Shown piece by piece: positions 51,106-58,515 of a stretch of DNA of 64,000 nt; the stretch's first letter is position 1, and each line of letters begins with the position of its first letter. The position numbers were made by a program, and so were the translations under genes. The stretch comes from Sphingomonas sp. (GTDB lineage: Bacteria > Pseudomonadota > Alphaproteobacteria > Sphingomonadales > Sphingomonadaceae). The stretch spans positions 1-64,000 of the forward strand of contig NZ_JAIESM010000005.1 of the NCBI RefSeq assembly GCF_019746015.1, in the 5' to 3' direction. The notes below the pieces were generated by a model. The model made no database searches and was not told where the DNA came from. It saw only the letters and a list, made by a program, of their open reading frames with translations.

Positions 51106-53186
51106 TGCAATGCTCCGGGTGCGCCGATCACGGCAACCACTTCGACGGCCTTGTCTTCAGGCACTTCAAAGAAGCTCATCACGGGCGTGTCTGGCATCAC
51201 GGTCTTCACCAATTTGCGGATGGCTAGGCGGATGGTGGGCTGCACCACCAGCGCGAAGGGTTTGCTCTCGGCGATCAGCGGCTGGGCCGCACGCTGCAGC
51301 GCATCGAGGATGCGGCGGCCGAGCTCGGGCTCGATCACGTGGCGCCGCGCCGGGTCGGAGCGGACCGCCTGGCCGAGCAGCGCCTCGAGCTGGCCTTCCA
51401 GCGTCATCACGCGCAGCGGCTCGCGCACGCCGCACAGTTTCTGGATGATCAGCGGGCCAAGCTCGGGCCGGATCAGCTCGCTCAGCTCCTCGGGGTCGAG
51501 CGTTTTCTGTGCGGCGACGGCGATGGCGGCGGCAATGCGGCGGAATTCCTTCAGCGCAATGCCCTCTGCCAGAAGCGCGCGCAGCACCTGGGTCAGCGTG
51601 GTGAGCGGCACCGGATTGGGCGACAGCGACGCGACCAGATTGGCGGCGCGTTCCTTCAGCCCGTCGAGCAGGCTCTGCACATCGTCCGGCCCCAGCAGGT
51701 CGGCAGCGTTCGCGCCGAGAATGTGGTTGAGGTGCGTGGCGATCACGGTGCCGGCATCGACCACGAGATAGCCCATGCCGGTTGCCGCATCGGCATCGGC
51801 GGGCGAAATCCAGGTCGCGTCGAGGCCGAACGTTGGGTCCTTGGCCGGCTTGCCGCGCAGCTCGCCATAGGCCTGGCCGGTGTCGAGCGCGAGCATCTCG
51901 TCGGGGCTCGCCTGATCCTCGCCCAGCACGACGCCGCCGACGATGATGCGATAGGCAAAGGGCGCGAGGTTGATATCGTCGCGCACGCGCACCTGCGGCA
52001 CCACGAAGCCGAGCTCCTTCGACAGCTGGCGGCGCACGCCGGTGATGCGGCCCATCAGCGGCGCACCGCGCCGTTCGTCGACCAGCGGCACCAGGCCATA
52101 GCCGATGTCGAGATTGACCTGGATGGTGTCGGCCACTTCGTCCCAGCCGATCTTCGCCGGGTCGGCGGGCGGTGCGGCGGGGGCTTCGGCCACCGGCTGC
52201 GGGCGCCGCGCGGTCTGATAGGTGCGCCAGGCAACGAAGCCGGCAACGGCGGCGGCGGGCAGGATGATGAGGTGCGGCATGCCCGGCATCACCCCCAGCA
52301 GCGCGAGGATCGCGGCGACCGGCGTCCAGGTGCGCGGCGAGGCGAACTGGCTGCCGATCTGGCCGGCCAGATCCTGCGACGAGGTGACCCGGGTGACGAT
52401 GGCGGCGGCCGCGATCGACAGCATCAGCGACGGAATCTGCGCGACCAGCGCATCGCCGATCGCCAGCAGCACATAGGTCTGCGCCGCGTCGGCGAGCGTC
52501 AGCCCGTGGCTCATCGGCCCCAGGATCATCCCGCCGATGACGTTGGCGGCCAGAATCAACAGGCCGGCAATCGCATCGCCCTTCACGAATTTGGACGAAC
52601 CGTCCATCGAGCCGTAGAAATCGGCCTCGGTCGCCACTTCGACGCGGCGCGCCTTGGCTTCTTCGGGGGTGATGAGGCCGGCGTTCAGATCGGCATCGAT
52701 CGCCATCTGCTTGCCGGGCAGGGCATCGAGAGTGAAACGCGCAGACACTTCGGACACGCGGCCCGCGCCCTTCGTCACCACGATCATGTTGATGATGACG
52801 AGAATGGCGAACACGAACAGGCCGACGACATAGTCGCCGCCGATCAGGAAGGTGCCGAACGCCTCGATCACATGGCCGGCGGCGCTTTCGCCCTCATGCC
52901 CGTGCACCAGCACGACGCGCGTCGACGCGACGTTGAGCGACAAACGGAACAGGGTCGCGAACAGCAGCACGCTGGGAAAGGCAGAGAAATCGAGCGGCTT
53001 GCGCGCGTTGAGCGCGACCATCAGCACCGCCAGGCTGATGGTGATGTTCATGATGAAGAACAGGTCGAGCAGCGCCGCCGGGATCGGCACCACCATCAGC
53101 ACCACCAGCAGCAGGATGGCGACCGGCAGCGCGGCGCCGCGCGCGATCACTGCGTAATTGCCACGCGGCAGGGCGAAACCCGCCAT
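51102..53186 (-). CDS. flhA: Flagellar export gate protein FlhA
   Basis: A 694-residue export protein: eight membrane helices in the first 330 residues, the FHIPEP-type loop (VASTRVVLVHGHEGESAAGHVIEAFGTFLIGGDYVVGLFVFAILVIINMIVVTKGAGRVSEVSARFTLDALPGKQMAIDADL), and a large cytoplasmic C-terminal domain that forms the nonameric docking ring. Its ATG shares a base with the transglycosylase stop (TGATG). Confidence 0.97.
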   Translation of the reverse strand: MAGFALPRGNYAVIARGAALPVAILLLVVLMVVPIPAALLDLFFIMNITISLAVLMVALNARKPLDFSAFPSVLLFATLFRLSLNVASTRVVLVHGHEGESAAGHVIEAFGTFLIGGDYVVGLFVFAILVIINMIVVTKGAGRVSEVSARFTLDALPGKQMAIDADLNAGLITPEEAKARRVEVATEADFYGSMDGSSKFVKGDAIAGLLILAANVIGGMILGPMSHGLTLADAAQTYVLLAIGDALVAQIPSLMLSIAAAAIVTRVTSSQDLAGQIGSQFASPRTWTPVAAILALLGVMPGMPHLIILPAAAVAGFVAWRTYQTARRPQPVAEAPAAPPADPAKIGWDEVADTIQVNLDIGYGLVPLVDERRGAPLMGRITGVRRQLSKELGFVVPQVRVRDDINLAPFAYRIIVGGVVLGEDQASPDEMLALDTGQAYGELRGKPAKDPTFGLDATWISPADADAATGMGYLVVDAGTVIATHLNHILGANAADLLGPDDVQSLLDGLKERAANLVASLSPNPVPLTTLTQVLRALLAEGIALKEFRRIAAAIAVAAQKTLDPEELSELIRPELGPLIIQKLCGVREPLRVMTLEGQLEALLGQAVRSDPARRHVIEPELGRRILDALQRAAQPLIAESKPFALVVQPTIRLAIRKLVKTVMPDTPVMSFFEVPEDKAVEVVAVIGAPGALQ

Positions 53187-54037
53187 CAGCGGCCACCCAG
53201 GCTGGCAAGCGTCAGATAGGCAAGCCGGGCAGTATCGGGCGTCGGCCGGAGCATGGCGGTACCGCGCCGGTCGCTGCGCGCGCCGGCGAGCTGGTCGAGC
53301 GTGCTGCGCGCCCAGGCGAGCGCGTTGCCGGTGTCTTCGCCCATACCGGCAATCACTTCGGCATTGGGGTCGAGCGGGCCGAGCGTTGACGAGGCAAGGC
53401 CGGTGCCGCCGGCGGCATCGGCGCCCTTGTCCAGCTTGGCGGCAAAGCGCTGATAGATTTCGGCCACGCTGCGCGGCTGGCCATTGGCGCCATAGAAAAT
53501 GGCGCGATTGGCACCCGCAGCGGCGGGAAACATGCCGGCGGCGGCGCGATCGGGATTGGTCTCCAGCGCCTTCAGGAATTTGCGCGCGCCGCCCAGCCCC
53601 AGAAAGTGCGCCATGTAGAGATCGGTGCCGGTTGCCGGGCGGCCGATGCTCGCCTCGATCCCGGCCTTGTTGTCGGCGGCATGCTCGGCCGCCATCAGCG
53701 AAGCGAATTGCGGATCGTTGCGCAGCGCCAGGATCGCGCGGCGCGTGCCGGTGTCGGTCACGGCCATGCGGCCATTGCCGGCCGGCTGGATGGCATCCGC
53801 CGCCCAGCCCAGGCCATGTTCGGCGCCGTGCTTCTTCACGACCGAAAGCCAGCTCTGCTCGACGAACTGATACAGCCCGCGCGCGCTCGACGTGCCGGCG
53901 CGTGCGCCCGGGTTCAGGCCGCTTTCGACCTGCGCCTGGCCGAGCAGATAGTTGAAATCGATGCCCGTCTTGGCAGAGGCCAGCTGGATTGCGGACTGTA
54001 CCAGCCCCTGGCTGCTGGCGATTGGCGTAACGCTCAT
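53186..54037 (-). CDS. Flagellar lytic transglycosylase (SLT domain)
   Basis: A 283-residue protein. The N-terminal half is an SLT transglycosylase fold: YLLGQAQVESGLNPGARAGTSSARGLYQFVEQSWL with the catalytic Glu in QVESG, then MAHFLGLGGARKFL. The C-terminal part is Ala/Pro-rich and of unknown role. There is no clear signal peptide, so it may be exported by the flagellar system. FlgJ in this window lacks a muramidase domain, so this enzyme is the likely rod-penetration factor, comparable with SltF of Rhodobacter. ATG 54037 is used; it heads the operon with flhA and fliA. Confidence 0.85.
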   Translation of the reverse strand: MSVTPIASSQGLVQSAIQLASAKTGIDFNYLLGQAQVESGLNPGARAGTSSARGLYQFVEQSWLSVVKKHGAEHGLGWAADAIQPAGNGRMAVTDTGTRRAILALRNDPQFASLMAAEHAADNKAGIEASIGRPATGTDLYMAHFLGLGGARKFLKALETNPDRAAAGMFPAAAGANRAIFYGANGQPRSVAEIYQRFAAKLDKGADAAGGTGLASSTLGPLDPNAEVIAGMGEDTGNALAWARSTLDQLAGARSDRRGTAMLRPTPDTARLAYLTLASLGGR

Positions 54038-54078
54038 GACCGGCCTACTCGATTGCCCCTGTTTGCAGGGCAATCAAA

Positions 54079-54093
54079 GCAAGCATCGTGCCA
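54079..54093 (-). promoter_or_regulatory. Sigma-54 promoter for the transglycosylase-flhA-fliA operon
   Basis: Minus strand TGGCACGATGCTTGC is a perfect match to TGGCACG-N4-TTGC. Expected transcription start is near 54067, giving a 30-base leader to ATG 54037. A dyad GATTGCCC/GGGCAATC (54051-54058, 54068-54075) straddles the start site. Flanked upstream by palindromic repeat copy 3. Confidence 0.85.
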
Positions 54094-54104
54094 GTTTTTT
54101 GGCG

Positions 54105-54180
54105 GCGCCGGCCCGCTCCCCCACCCGGCCGCCCACGAAGCTATCCTGATGGGTGGCCGGGTCGGGGAGCGGGCCGGTGC
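54105..54180. repeat. Palindromic repeat, copy 3 (simple form)
   Basis: Arms 54107-54130 and 54155-54178 pair at 22 of 24 positions, followed inward by GCCCA/TGGGT; the 14-base loop CGAAGCTATCCTGA contains the family's TATC. The nested 25-base palindrome of copies 1 and 2 is absent. It lies between the flgN stop and the sigma-54 promoter of the next operon, where it could end flgMN transcription. Confidence 0.88.
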
Positions 54181-54212
54181 GGGCTAGTTTCGCTCCGGCA
54201 ACCTAAACCCGT

Positions 54213-54545
54213 TCAGGCCACCGCATAGCCGCCATAGCCGGCAGCGGCACCGCCGGGGCGGTAAGACCCTGCCGCATCACCGGCAAGCGCTTGCAGGCGG
54301 CGGCGGACATTGGCGCTCATCAGGTTCACATAGATGCGGCACGTCTCGTTGAGCTTGTGCGCTTTATGCGCCAGCGCCTGGATGTCGGCGGTCATCGGCT
54401 CATGGTCGTGCTGCGCGACCGCGTCGATGCTGGCGAGCTTGTCCTGCGTGGCCCGCTCCAGCGCGGCGACGTCATTGGTCTTCAGCGCCGTGATCTCGGC
54501 ATGCAGCGCTTCGATCACTTTCACCAGCGCGTCGCGGCGGCTCAT
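54213..54545 (-). CDS. flgN: Flagellar chaperone FlgN-like protein
   Basis: A 110-residue helical protein (SRRDALVKVIEALHAEITALKTNDVAALERATQDKLASIDAV, then LNETCRIYVNLMSANVRRRLQAL) with the FlgN pattern for chaperoning hook-filament junction proteins FlgK/FlgL. A short Gly-rich tail ends it (GAAAGYGGYAVA). It overlaps flgM by four bases. The identification leans on context as well as sequence. Confidence 0.8.
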   Translation of the reverse strand: MSRRDALVKVIEALHAEITALKTNDVAALERATQDKLASIDAVAQHDHEPMTADIQALAHKAHKLNETCRIYVNLMSANVRRRLQALAGDAAGSYRPGGAAAGYGGYAVA

Positions 54546-54826
54546 TGCGGCCTCCAGTTCAGCTTGAGCGCGAGCAGCCGGTCGGCGACCGTCTCGGGCA
54601 GGATGGGATAGGTCTGGTTGGCAATCGCCTGGCGGATCTTGGCGACGCGCTCGGCATCGACCGGGGGCTTGGCCGCCAGCTCCTGCGCCAGCGCCTGGAC
54701 GCTGAGCGACGGGGTCGCGTCATCCTCAACCGTGGCAATGCGCGCACCGGCAGGCGCCGCCACGGGCGCCTCAACCTTCGTCACACGTGCCGGGCGAACC
54801 GGCTTTGCACTGATGGGGTCGACCAT
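54542..54826 (-). CDS. flgM: Anti-sigma-28 factor FlgM
   Basis: A 94-residue protein with an unstructured N-terminal half and the conserved C-terminal FliA-binding helices (VDAERVAKIRQAIANQTYPILPETVADRLLAL). FlgM holds FliA until it is secreted after hook completion. ATG 54826 is chosen; the longer frame runs into the promoter. A sigma-28-type promoter lies 33 bases upstream, so FliA should drive its own inhibitor, as in enterics. Confidence 0.93.
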   Translation of the reverse strand: MVDPISAKPVRPARVTKVEAPVAAPAGARIATVEDDATPSLSVQALAQELAAKPPVDAERVAKIRQAIANQTYPILPETVADRLLALKLNWRPQ

Positions 54827-54858
54827 GTCACCACCCTCGTGTTGCTGCCACAAAGGGA

Positions 54859-54885
54859 AGAACGACCGGCTTAAGATTGGCTTTA
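54859..54885 (-). promoter_or_regulatory. Sigma-28 (FliA)-type promoter for flgMN
   Basis: Minus strand TAAA (54885-54882), 15 bases, GTCGTTCT (54866-54859): a perfect -35 and the same -10 octamer as flagellin 1. The + strand also reads TTAA-N7-TTTA at 54871-54885, which looks like a CtrA half-box pair overlapping the promoter. Confidence 0.6.
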
Positions 54886-54927
54886 GAGGAAATTGCAAAA
54901 AAATTTACGCGGCGGGTCGGAGGCGGT

Positions 54928-54998
54928 GCCAGCCCGCTCCCCCACCCGACCTCCCATCGGCAGTATCGTCTGGGAGGTCGGGTGGGGGAGCGGGCCGG
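54928..54998. repeat. Palindromic repeat, copy 4 (simple form)
   Basis: Arms of about 29 bases (54928-54956 and 54971-54999, 27 paired) with the 14-base loop TCGGCAGTATCGTC. It lies between the flgA stop and the flgM promoter, where it may end motAB-flgA transcription. No nested palindrome is present. Confidence 0.88.
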
Positions 54999-55024
54999 AG
55001 CGGATCAGGAACCAGATACCAGGC

Positions 55025-55558
55025 TCACTCGCCATAGCCCGGGAGCGTCGCCCGCCCGGCATCGAGCGCCACCGCCTGAATGCCTTTGCGGTTGCCGTCG
55101 ACATCGACCAGAAACCGGCCGCCGACGGGCGCGTCGCCCATCGCCACGCCGTCGCGCGTGATCGAGAAGCCGTTGGCGTTCACCGACACCGTCACCGGGT
55201 CGCCCCGGCGGATGACATAGGCCGGCCGCGCGGCGGGCGCGGGCACCGGCGCTGCCGCCGCTGCGGGTGCGCTCTGCGCGGTCGCGGGCATCAGCACCGG
55301 CACATAGATGCGCCATTCGGGCGCCGGGCAGCTGATCACCACCGAATCGTGGTTGGCCGCGCGCCAGGCCACGGTTGCCATCGGGCAGGGCGCCAGCCGC
55401 AGCCGTGCATCGACCGGCGCGCGTGCACCGCCCTCGCTGCCGATCGGGTGGCCGGTGAAATTGGCCACGGCCCGGTCGATCATCGCGGTATCCTGATAGG
55501 CCTGGGCCAGCGCGGGCGCCGGCAGGGCGATCAGCAGGGTTGCAGCAAGCGCACGCAT
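55025..55558 (-). CDS. flgA: Flagellar P-ring assembly chaperone FlgA
   Basis: A 177-residue exported protein with a signal peptide (MRALAATLLIALPAPALA-QA). The SAF-like C-terminal domain is visible in AYVIRRGDPVTVSVNANGFSITRDGVAMGDAPVGGRFLVDVDGNRKGIQAVALDAGRATL. Two Cys (in APCPM and ISCPAP) are suited to a disulfide. ATG 55558 has GGAGAGA just upstream. It follows motB after 35 bases, an unusual pairing. Confidence 0.87.
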   Translation of the reverse strand: MRALAATLLIALPAPALAQAYQDTAMIDRAVANFTGHPIGSEGGARAPVDARLRLAPCPMATVAWRAANHDSVVISCPAPEWRIYVPVLMPATAQSAPAAAAAPVPAPAARPAYVIRRGDPVTVSVNANGFSITRDGVAMGDAPVGGRFLVDVDGNRKGIQAVALDAGRATLPGYGE

Positions 55559-55593
55559 CTGTCTCTCCATTCGCGTCTGGCCGGGCCGGCAAA

Positions 55594-56124
55594 TCATTGC
55601 CGCCCCCCGGCAAAATATGTCGTCAGCACCACGCCCCGCTTGCCGGGCTGGACAATGGTGGCAATGCGCACCCGGTCGGCCGGCAGCGCCCCCGACTGGG
55701 TGAGCGCGATCGCCACCGCGCGCGCGCGATCGGCGGCGAGCAGGCCGCCGCTGCGGGCAATCGGGTCCACATCTGCGGCGGTACCGTCGGTAATGCCGGT
55801 GACCTTCACCACGATGCGCGAGTCCGACGCCTGTTGCCGCACCCAGGCGGCGAGCGACACAGCACTTGCCGGCGGCTCGGCGCTGCCGGGGGCAAAGTCA
55901 TAGATGGCGGCAGCTGCGACCGGCATGGGATCGGTCGGCACCTTGGCGGCGGCGACCGCGCCGCCGAAACGCTGGCGGATACCGGCGGCGAGCGCGCGTT
56001 CATTCTTGCCCTGCATCGCCAGCACCAGCACGAAAAAGCCGACGAGCAGCAGCGCAAGGTCGGCGAGCGTCACCAGCCAGAGCGGGCGCGCGGGCGCGGT
56101 ATCGGGGAAGAAATCACTGGTCAT
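55594..56124 (-). CDS. motB: Motor stator protein MotB-like
   Basis: A 176-residue protein with one N-terminal helix (WLVTLADLALLLVGFFVLVLAMQ; the Asp in LADLALLL is in the place of the proton-binding residue) and a short OmpA-like domain (FAPGSAEPPASAVSLAAWVRQQASDSRIVVKVTGITDG ... LAADRARAVAIALTQSGALPADRVRI). It is much shorter than enteric MotB. It overlaps motA by four bases. The peptidoglycan-binding pattern is intact although compact. Confidence 0.85.
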   Translation of the reverse strand: MTSDFFPDTAPARPLWLVTLADLALLLVGFFVLVLAMQGKNERALAAGIRQRFGGAVAAAKVPTDPMPVAAAAIYDFAPGSAEPPASAVSLAAWVRQQASDSRIVVKVTGITDGTAADVDPIARSGGLLAADRARAVAIALTQSGALPADRVRIATIVQPGKRGVVLTTYFAGGRQ

Positions 56125-56789
56125 GCGGCCGCTCCCAGCCGGCGGCGCGGCGCCTCGCGCACGGCGAGCGCGCGCAGCGGCGCTTCGATGCGCAGCCGCT
56201 CGAACGCCTCCACCCGCGCGGCGCGGCGCAGGCGGCCGGCAATCGGCAGCGCGACGAGATTGGCGATCAGCGCGCCATAAAGCGTGGACAGCAGCGCGAC
56301 CGCCATCGCCCCGCCAATGGCGGACGGGTCGGTCATCGAGCGGAACATTTCGGCAAGGCCGATCAGCGTGCCGACCATTCCCATCGCAGGGGCAATGTCG
56401 GCCGCGCCCGCCCACATATCGGCGGCGGCCAGGTGGCGCTCGGTGCGGGCCAGCCGCGCCTCGTTCAGCACGCGGGTGACGGCGGCGGCGTCGCCCCCGT
56501 CGACAATCGCGGCAACGGCCGCGGCAACATCGGGATCGGCAATCACCGACCGGTCGAGCGACAGCACGCCGTGGCGCGCGGCAATCCGGCCAAAGGCGCC
56601 GACCTGCTCAATCAGCGGATCGGCGCGGAAATTGTGGCGGACGAGCACCCGAAGCGCGCCGATCGCGCGCGCAAGGTCGCGCGCGGGCGTGCGCAGGATA
56701 ACGGCAGCCACCGTTCCCCCTGCGACGATGCCGAGCGCCGCCGGATCAACAAACGGCGCCAGGCTGGAAATCGTGTCGATCCGCGTCAT
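56121..56789 (-). CDS. motA: Motor stator protein MotA-like
   Basis: A 222-residue membrane protein with the MotA/TolQ/ExbB core: GMVGTLIGLAEMFRSMTDPSAIGGAMAVALLSTLYGALIANLVALPIAGRL, and a cytoplasmic loop with charged residues after the first helices. It forms the proton (or sodium) channel with MotB. ATG 56789 is chosen. The upstream gap (230 bases to flgB) holds a TATAAA eight bases before the ATG but no clean sigma-28 or sigma-54 site on this strand. Confidence 0.87.
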   Translation of the reverse strand: MTRIDTISSLAPFVDPAALGIVAGGTVAAVILRTPARDLARAIGALRVLVRHNFRADPLIEQVGAFGRIAARHGVLSLDRSVIADPDVAAAVAAIVDGGDAAAVTRVLNEARLARTERHLAAADMWAGAADIAPAMGMVGTLIGLAEMFRSMTDPSAIGGAMAVALLSTLYGALIANLVALPIAGRLRRAARVEAFERLRIEAPLRALAVREAPRRRLGAAA

Positions 56790-56960
56790 GCCCGATTTAT
56801 AAGCAAGGCCCGGGCCAATTGCGCAGGGCGGCCCTTGGCGCGCGGCTGGTTGCCGGGCGTTGCCGGTGCCGGGGCAGCGCGTTGCCGCTGCCGGCAAAAT
56901 CCTGCCGCCCCCGCTGCCGCTTTGGCCCCCGCACAGATTTTTTCGCCAGCGCCGCGCATT

Positions 56961-56975
56961 TGGCACGGTGATTGC
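56961..56975 (+). promoter_or_regulatory. Sigma-54 promoter of the flgB-K operon
   Basis: TGGCACGGTGATTGC matches TGGCACG-N4-TTGC perfectly. Expected start near 56987, 33 bases before ATG 57020. The FlbD-type activator encoded at 46671-47954 is the likely partner. Confidence 0.88.
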
Positions 56976-57019
56976 TTCACACCTTGCCGGACCAGTTTTT
57001 GGCTGCAGGAGTGGCTGAC

Positions 57020-57370
57020 ATGGCGAATGATATGCTGTTCGGGGTGCATGGCGCGGCGCTGGAAGTGCGTTCGCGGCGCCTGGGTATGCTCGCCTCGAAC
57101 ATTGCCAATGCCTCGACGCCTGGCTTCAAGGCGCGCGACATCGATTTCGACGCCGCGATGCGGCAGGCGAATGCCGGCGGCATCAGCGAGGGGGCGATCA
57201 ACGCTGCCACCAAATATCGCGTGCCGACGCAGGTGACGCTCGACGGCAACACGGTCGAGCTCGCCACCGAGCAGACCCAGTTCGCCGAAAACGCCGTCGC
57301 CTATCAGACGACGCTGTCGTTCCTCAACGGGCGGATCAACCAGATCACCCGCGCGCTGAGAGGGGAATAA
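57020..57370 (+). CDS. flgB: Flagellar basal-body rod protein FlgB
   Basis: A 116-residue proximal rod protein with the N-terminal rod motif (HGAALEVRSRRLGMLASNIANASTPGFKARDIDF) and a C-terminal helix (NAVAYQTTLSFLNGRINQITRAL). CAGGAG precedes ATG 57020. First gene of the plus-strand flg operon, one base from flgC. Confidence 0.95.
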   Translation: MANDMLFGVHGAALEVRSRRLGMLASNIANASTPGFKARDIDFDAAMRQANAGGISEGAINAATKYRVPTQVTLDGNTVELATEQTQFAENAVAYQTTLSFLNGRINQITRALRGE

Positions 57371-57371
57371 G

Positions 57372-57782
57372 ATGTCCGATCACCCGATGACCGTGTTCCA
57401 GGTGGCCGGCCGCGCGATGTCTGCGCAGCTGGTTCGGATGAACACCACCGCGTCGAACCTCGCCAATGTCGGCGTGGTGTCGACCAACGAGGCCGACGCC
57501 TATCGCACGATGAAGCCGGTGTTCCGCACCGTGCTCGACCAGGCGACCGGCATGGCCACCGTCAAGGTGGAAGATGTCGTGCGCGCCGGCAACGGGCCGA
57601 TGAAGCGCTACGACCCGGCCAACCCGCTCGCCGATGCCAGCGGCAACGTGTTCGAGGCGGCGGTCGATGAAACCCGCGAGCTCGTCGACATGATGGAGAG
57701 CGCGCGGAACTACCAGAACAATGTCGAGGTGATGCAGACGGCGAAGTCGCTGATCATCGACACCCTCAAGCTGGGACGCTGA
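57372..57782 (+). CDS. flgC: Flagellar basal-body rod protein FlgC
   Basis: A 136-residue rod protein: FQVAGRAMSAQLVRMNTTASNLANVGVVSTNEADAYR at the start and the C-terminal VDMMESARNYQNNVEVMQTAKSLIIDTLKLG typical of FlgC. It lies between flgB and flgD with gaps of one and two bases. Confidence 0.96.
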   Translation: MSDHPMTVFQVAGRAMSAQLVRMNTTASNLANVGVVSTNEADAYRTMKPVFRTVLDQATGMATVKVEDVVRAGNGPMKRYDPANPLADASGNVFEAAVDETRELVDMMESARNYQNNVEVMQTAKSLIIDTLKLGR

Positions 57783-57784
57783 CG

Positions 57785-58468
57785 ATGGCGAGCACTTTTG
57801 ACGCAGCACTGCAGAATCTGGGGATCGGCCGCACCAATGACGGCCCCCGGGTGAAGACGCGCCAGGAAGCGGACACGCTGACGCAGAATGACTTTCTGAA
57901 GCTCTTGACCGCGCAGCTGCGTAACCAGGACCCGACCGCGCCGGTCGATTCCACCCAGCAGCTGATGCAGCTGGCGCAGTTTTCGCAGGTCACCGGCATC
58001 ACCGAGATGAACGCGACGCTGAAGTCGATCGCGGACCGGCTGGGTGCGTCGAGCCCCAGTGACGCGCTTGCCTATGTCGGCCGCTCGGTGCTGCTGCCCG
58101 GCGACACCGCGAGCGTGTTACCCGATAACACCGTTGGCGGCGCGATCGAACTGGCTGGCGACGCGAGCCAGGTGCGCGTGTCGATCCAGGCCGCCAATGG
58201 CGAGATCGTGCGCACCATGGCGCTGGGCGCCCAGAAGCAGGGCACGGTCGACTGGCGCTGGGACGGCCAGACCGACAGCGGCCAGCCCGCCGCCGCCGGC
58301 CCCTATCGCATCAACATTGCCGCCAGCAATGACGGCAAGTCGGTCGGCACCACCAATCTGGTGTGGGCGCCGGTAACCTCGGTGTCATTGCCGCCCAATG
58401 GCACGCCCAAACTGAACGTCGCCGGTGTCGGCGAAGTAACCACCAGCAGCATTCGTAGAGCCAGCTAA
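57785..58468 (+). CDS. flgD: Flagellar hook capping protein FlgD
   Basis: A 227-residue protein with the conserved N-terminal part (TLTQNDFLKLLTAQLRNQDPTAPVDSTQQLMQLAQFSQVTGITEMNATL) and an Ig-like C-terminal domain (GTVDWRWDGQTDSGQPAAAGPYRINIAA). It scaffolds hook assembly and is absent from the finished flagellum. The 47 bases to flgE hold an AAGGAG ribosome-binding site and no hairpin of note. Confidence 0.94.
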   Translation: MASTFDAALQNLGIGRTNDGPRVKTRQEADTLTQNDFLKLLTAQLRNQDPTAPVDSTQQLMQLAQFSQVTGITEMNATLKSIADRLGASSPSDALAYVGRSVLLPGDTASVLPDNTVGGAIELAGDASQVRVSIQAANGEIVRTMALGAQKQGTVDWRWDGQTDSGQPAAAGPYRINIAASNDGKSVGTTNLVWAPVTSVSLPPNGTPKLNVAGVGEVTTSSIRRAS

Positions 58469-58515
58469 GTTCTTCACTGACCCTTTAGACCCAGATTTCG
58501 ACAAGGAGACCAACA

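Noticed and set aside
56790..56960. Sigma-28 or sigma-54 promoter for motAB on the minus strand
   Set aside because: GCTTATAA near 56796-56803 lacks a -35 TAAA at the right distance, and the GGCAGGATTTTGC sequence further out has the wrong spacing.
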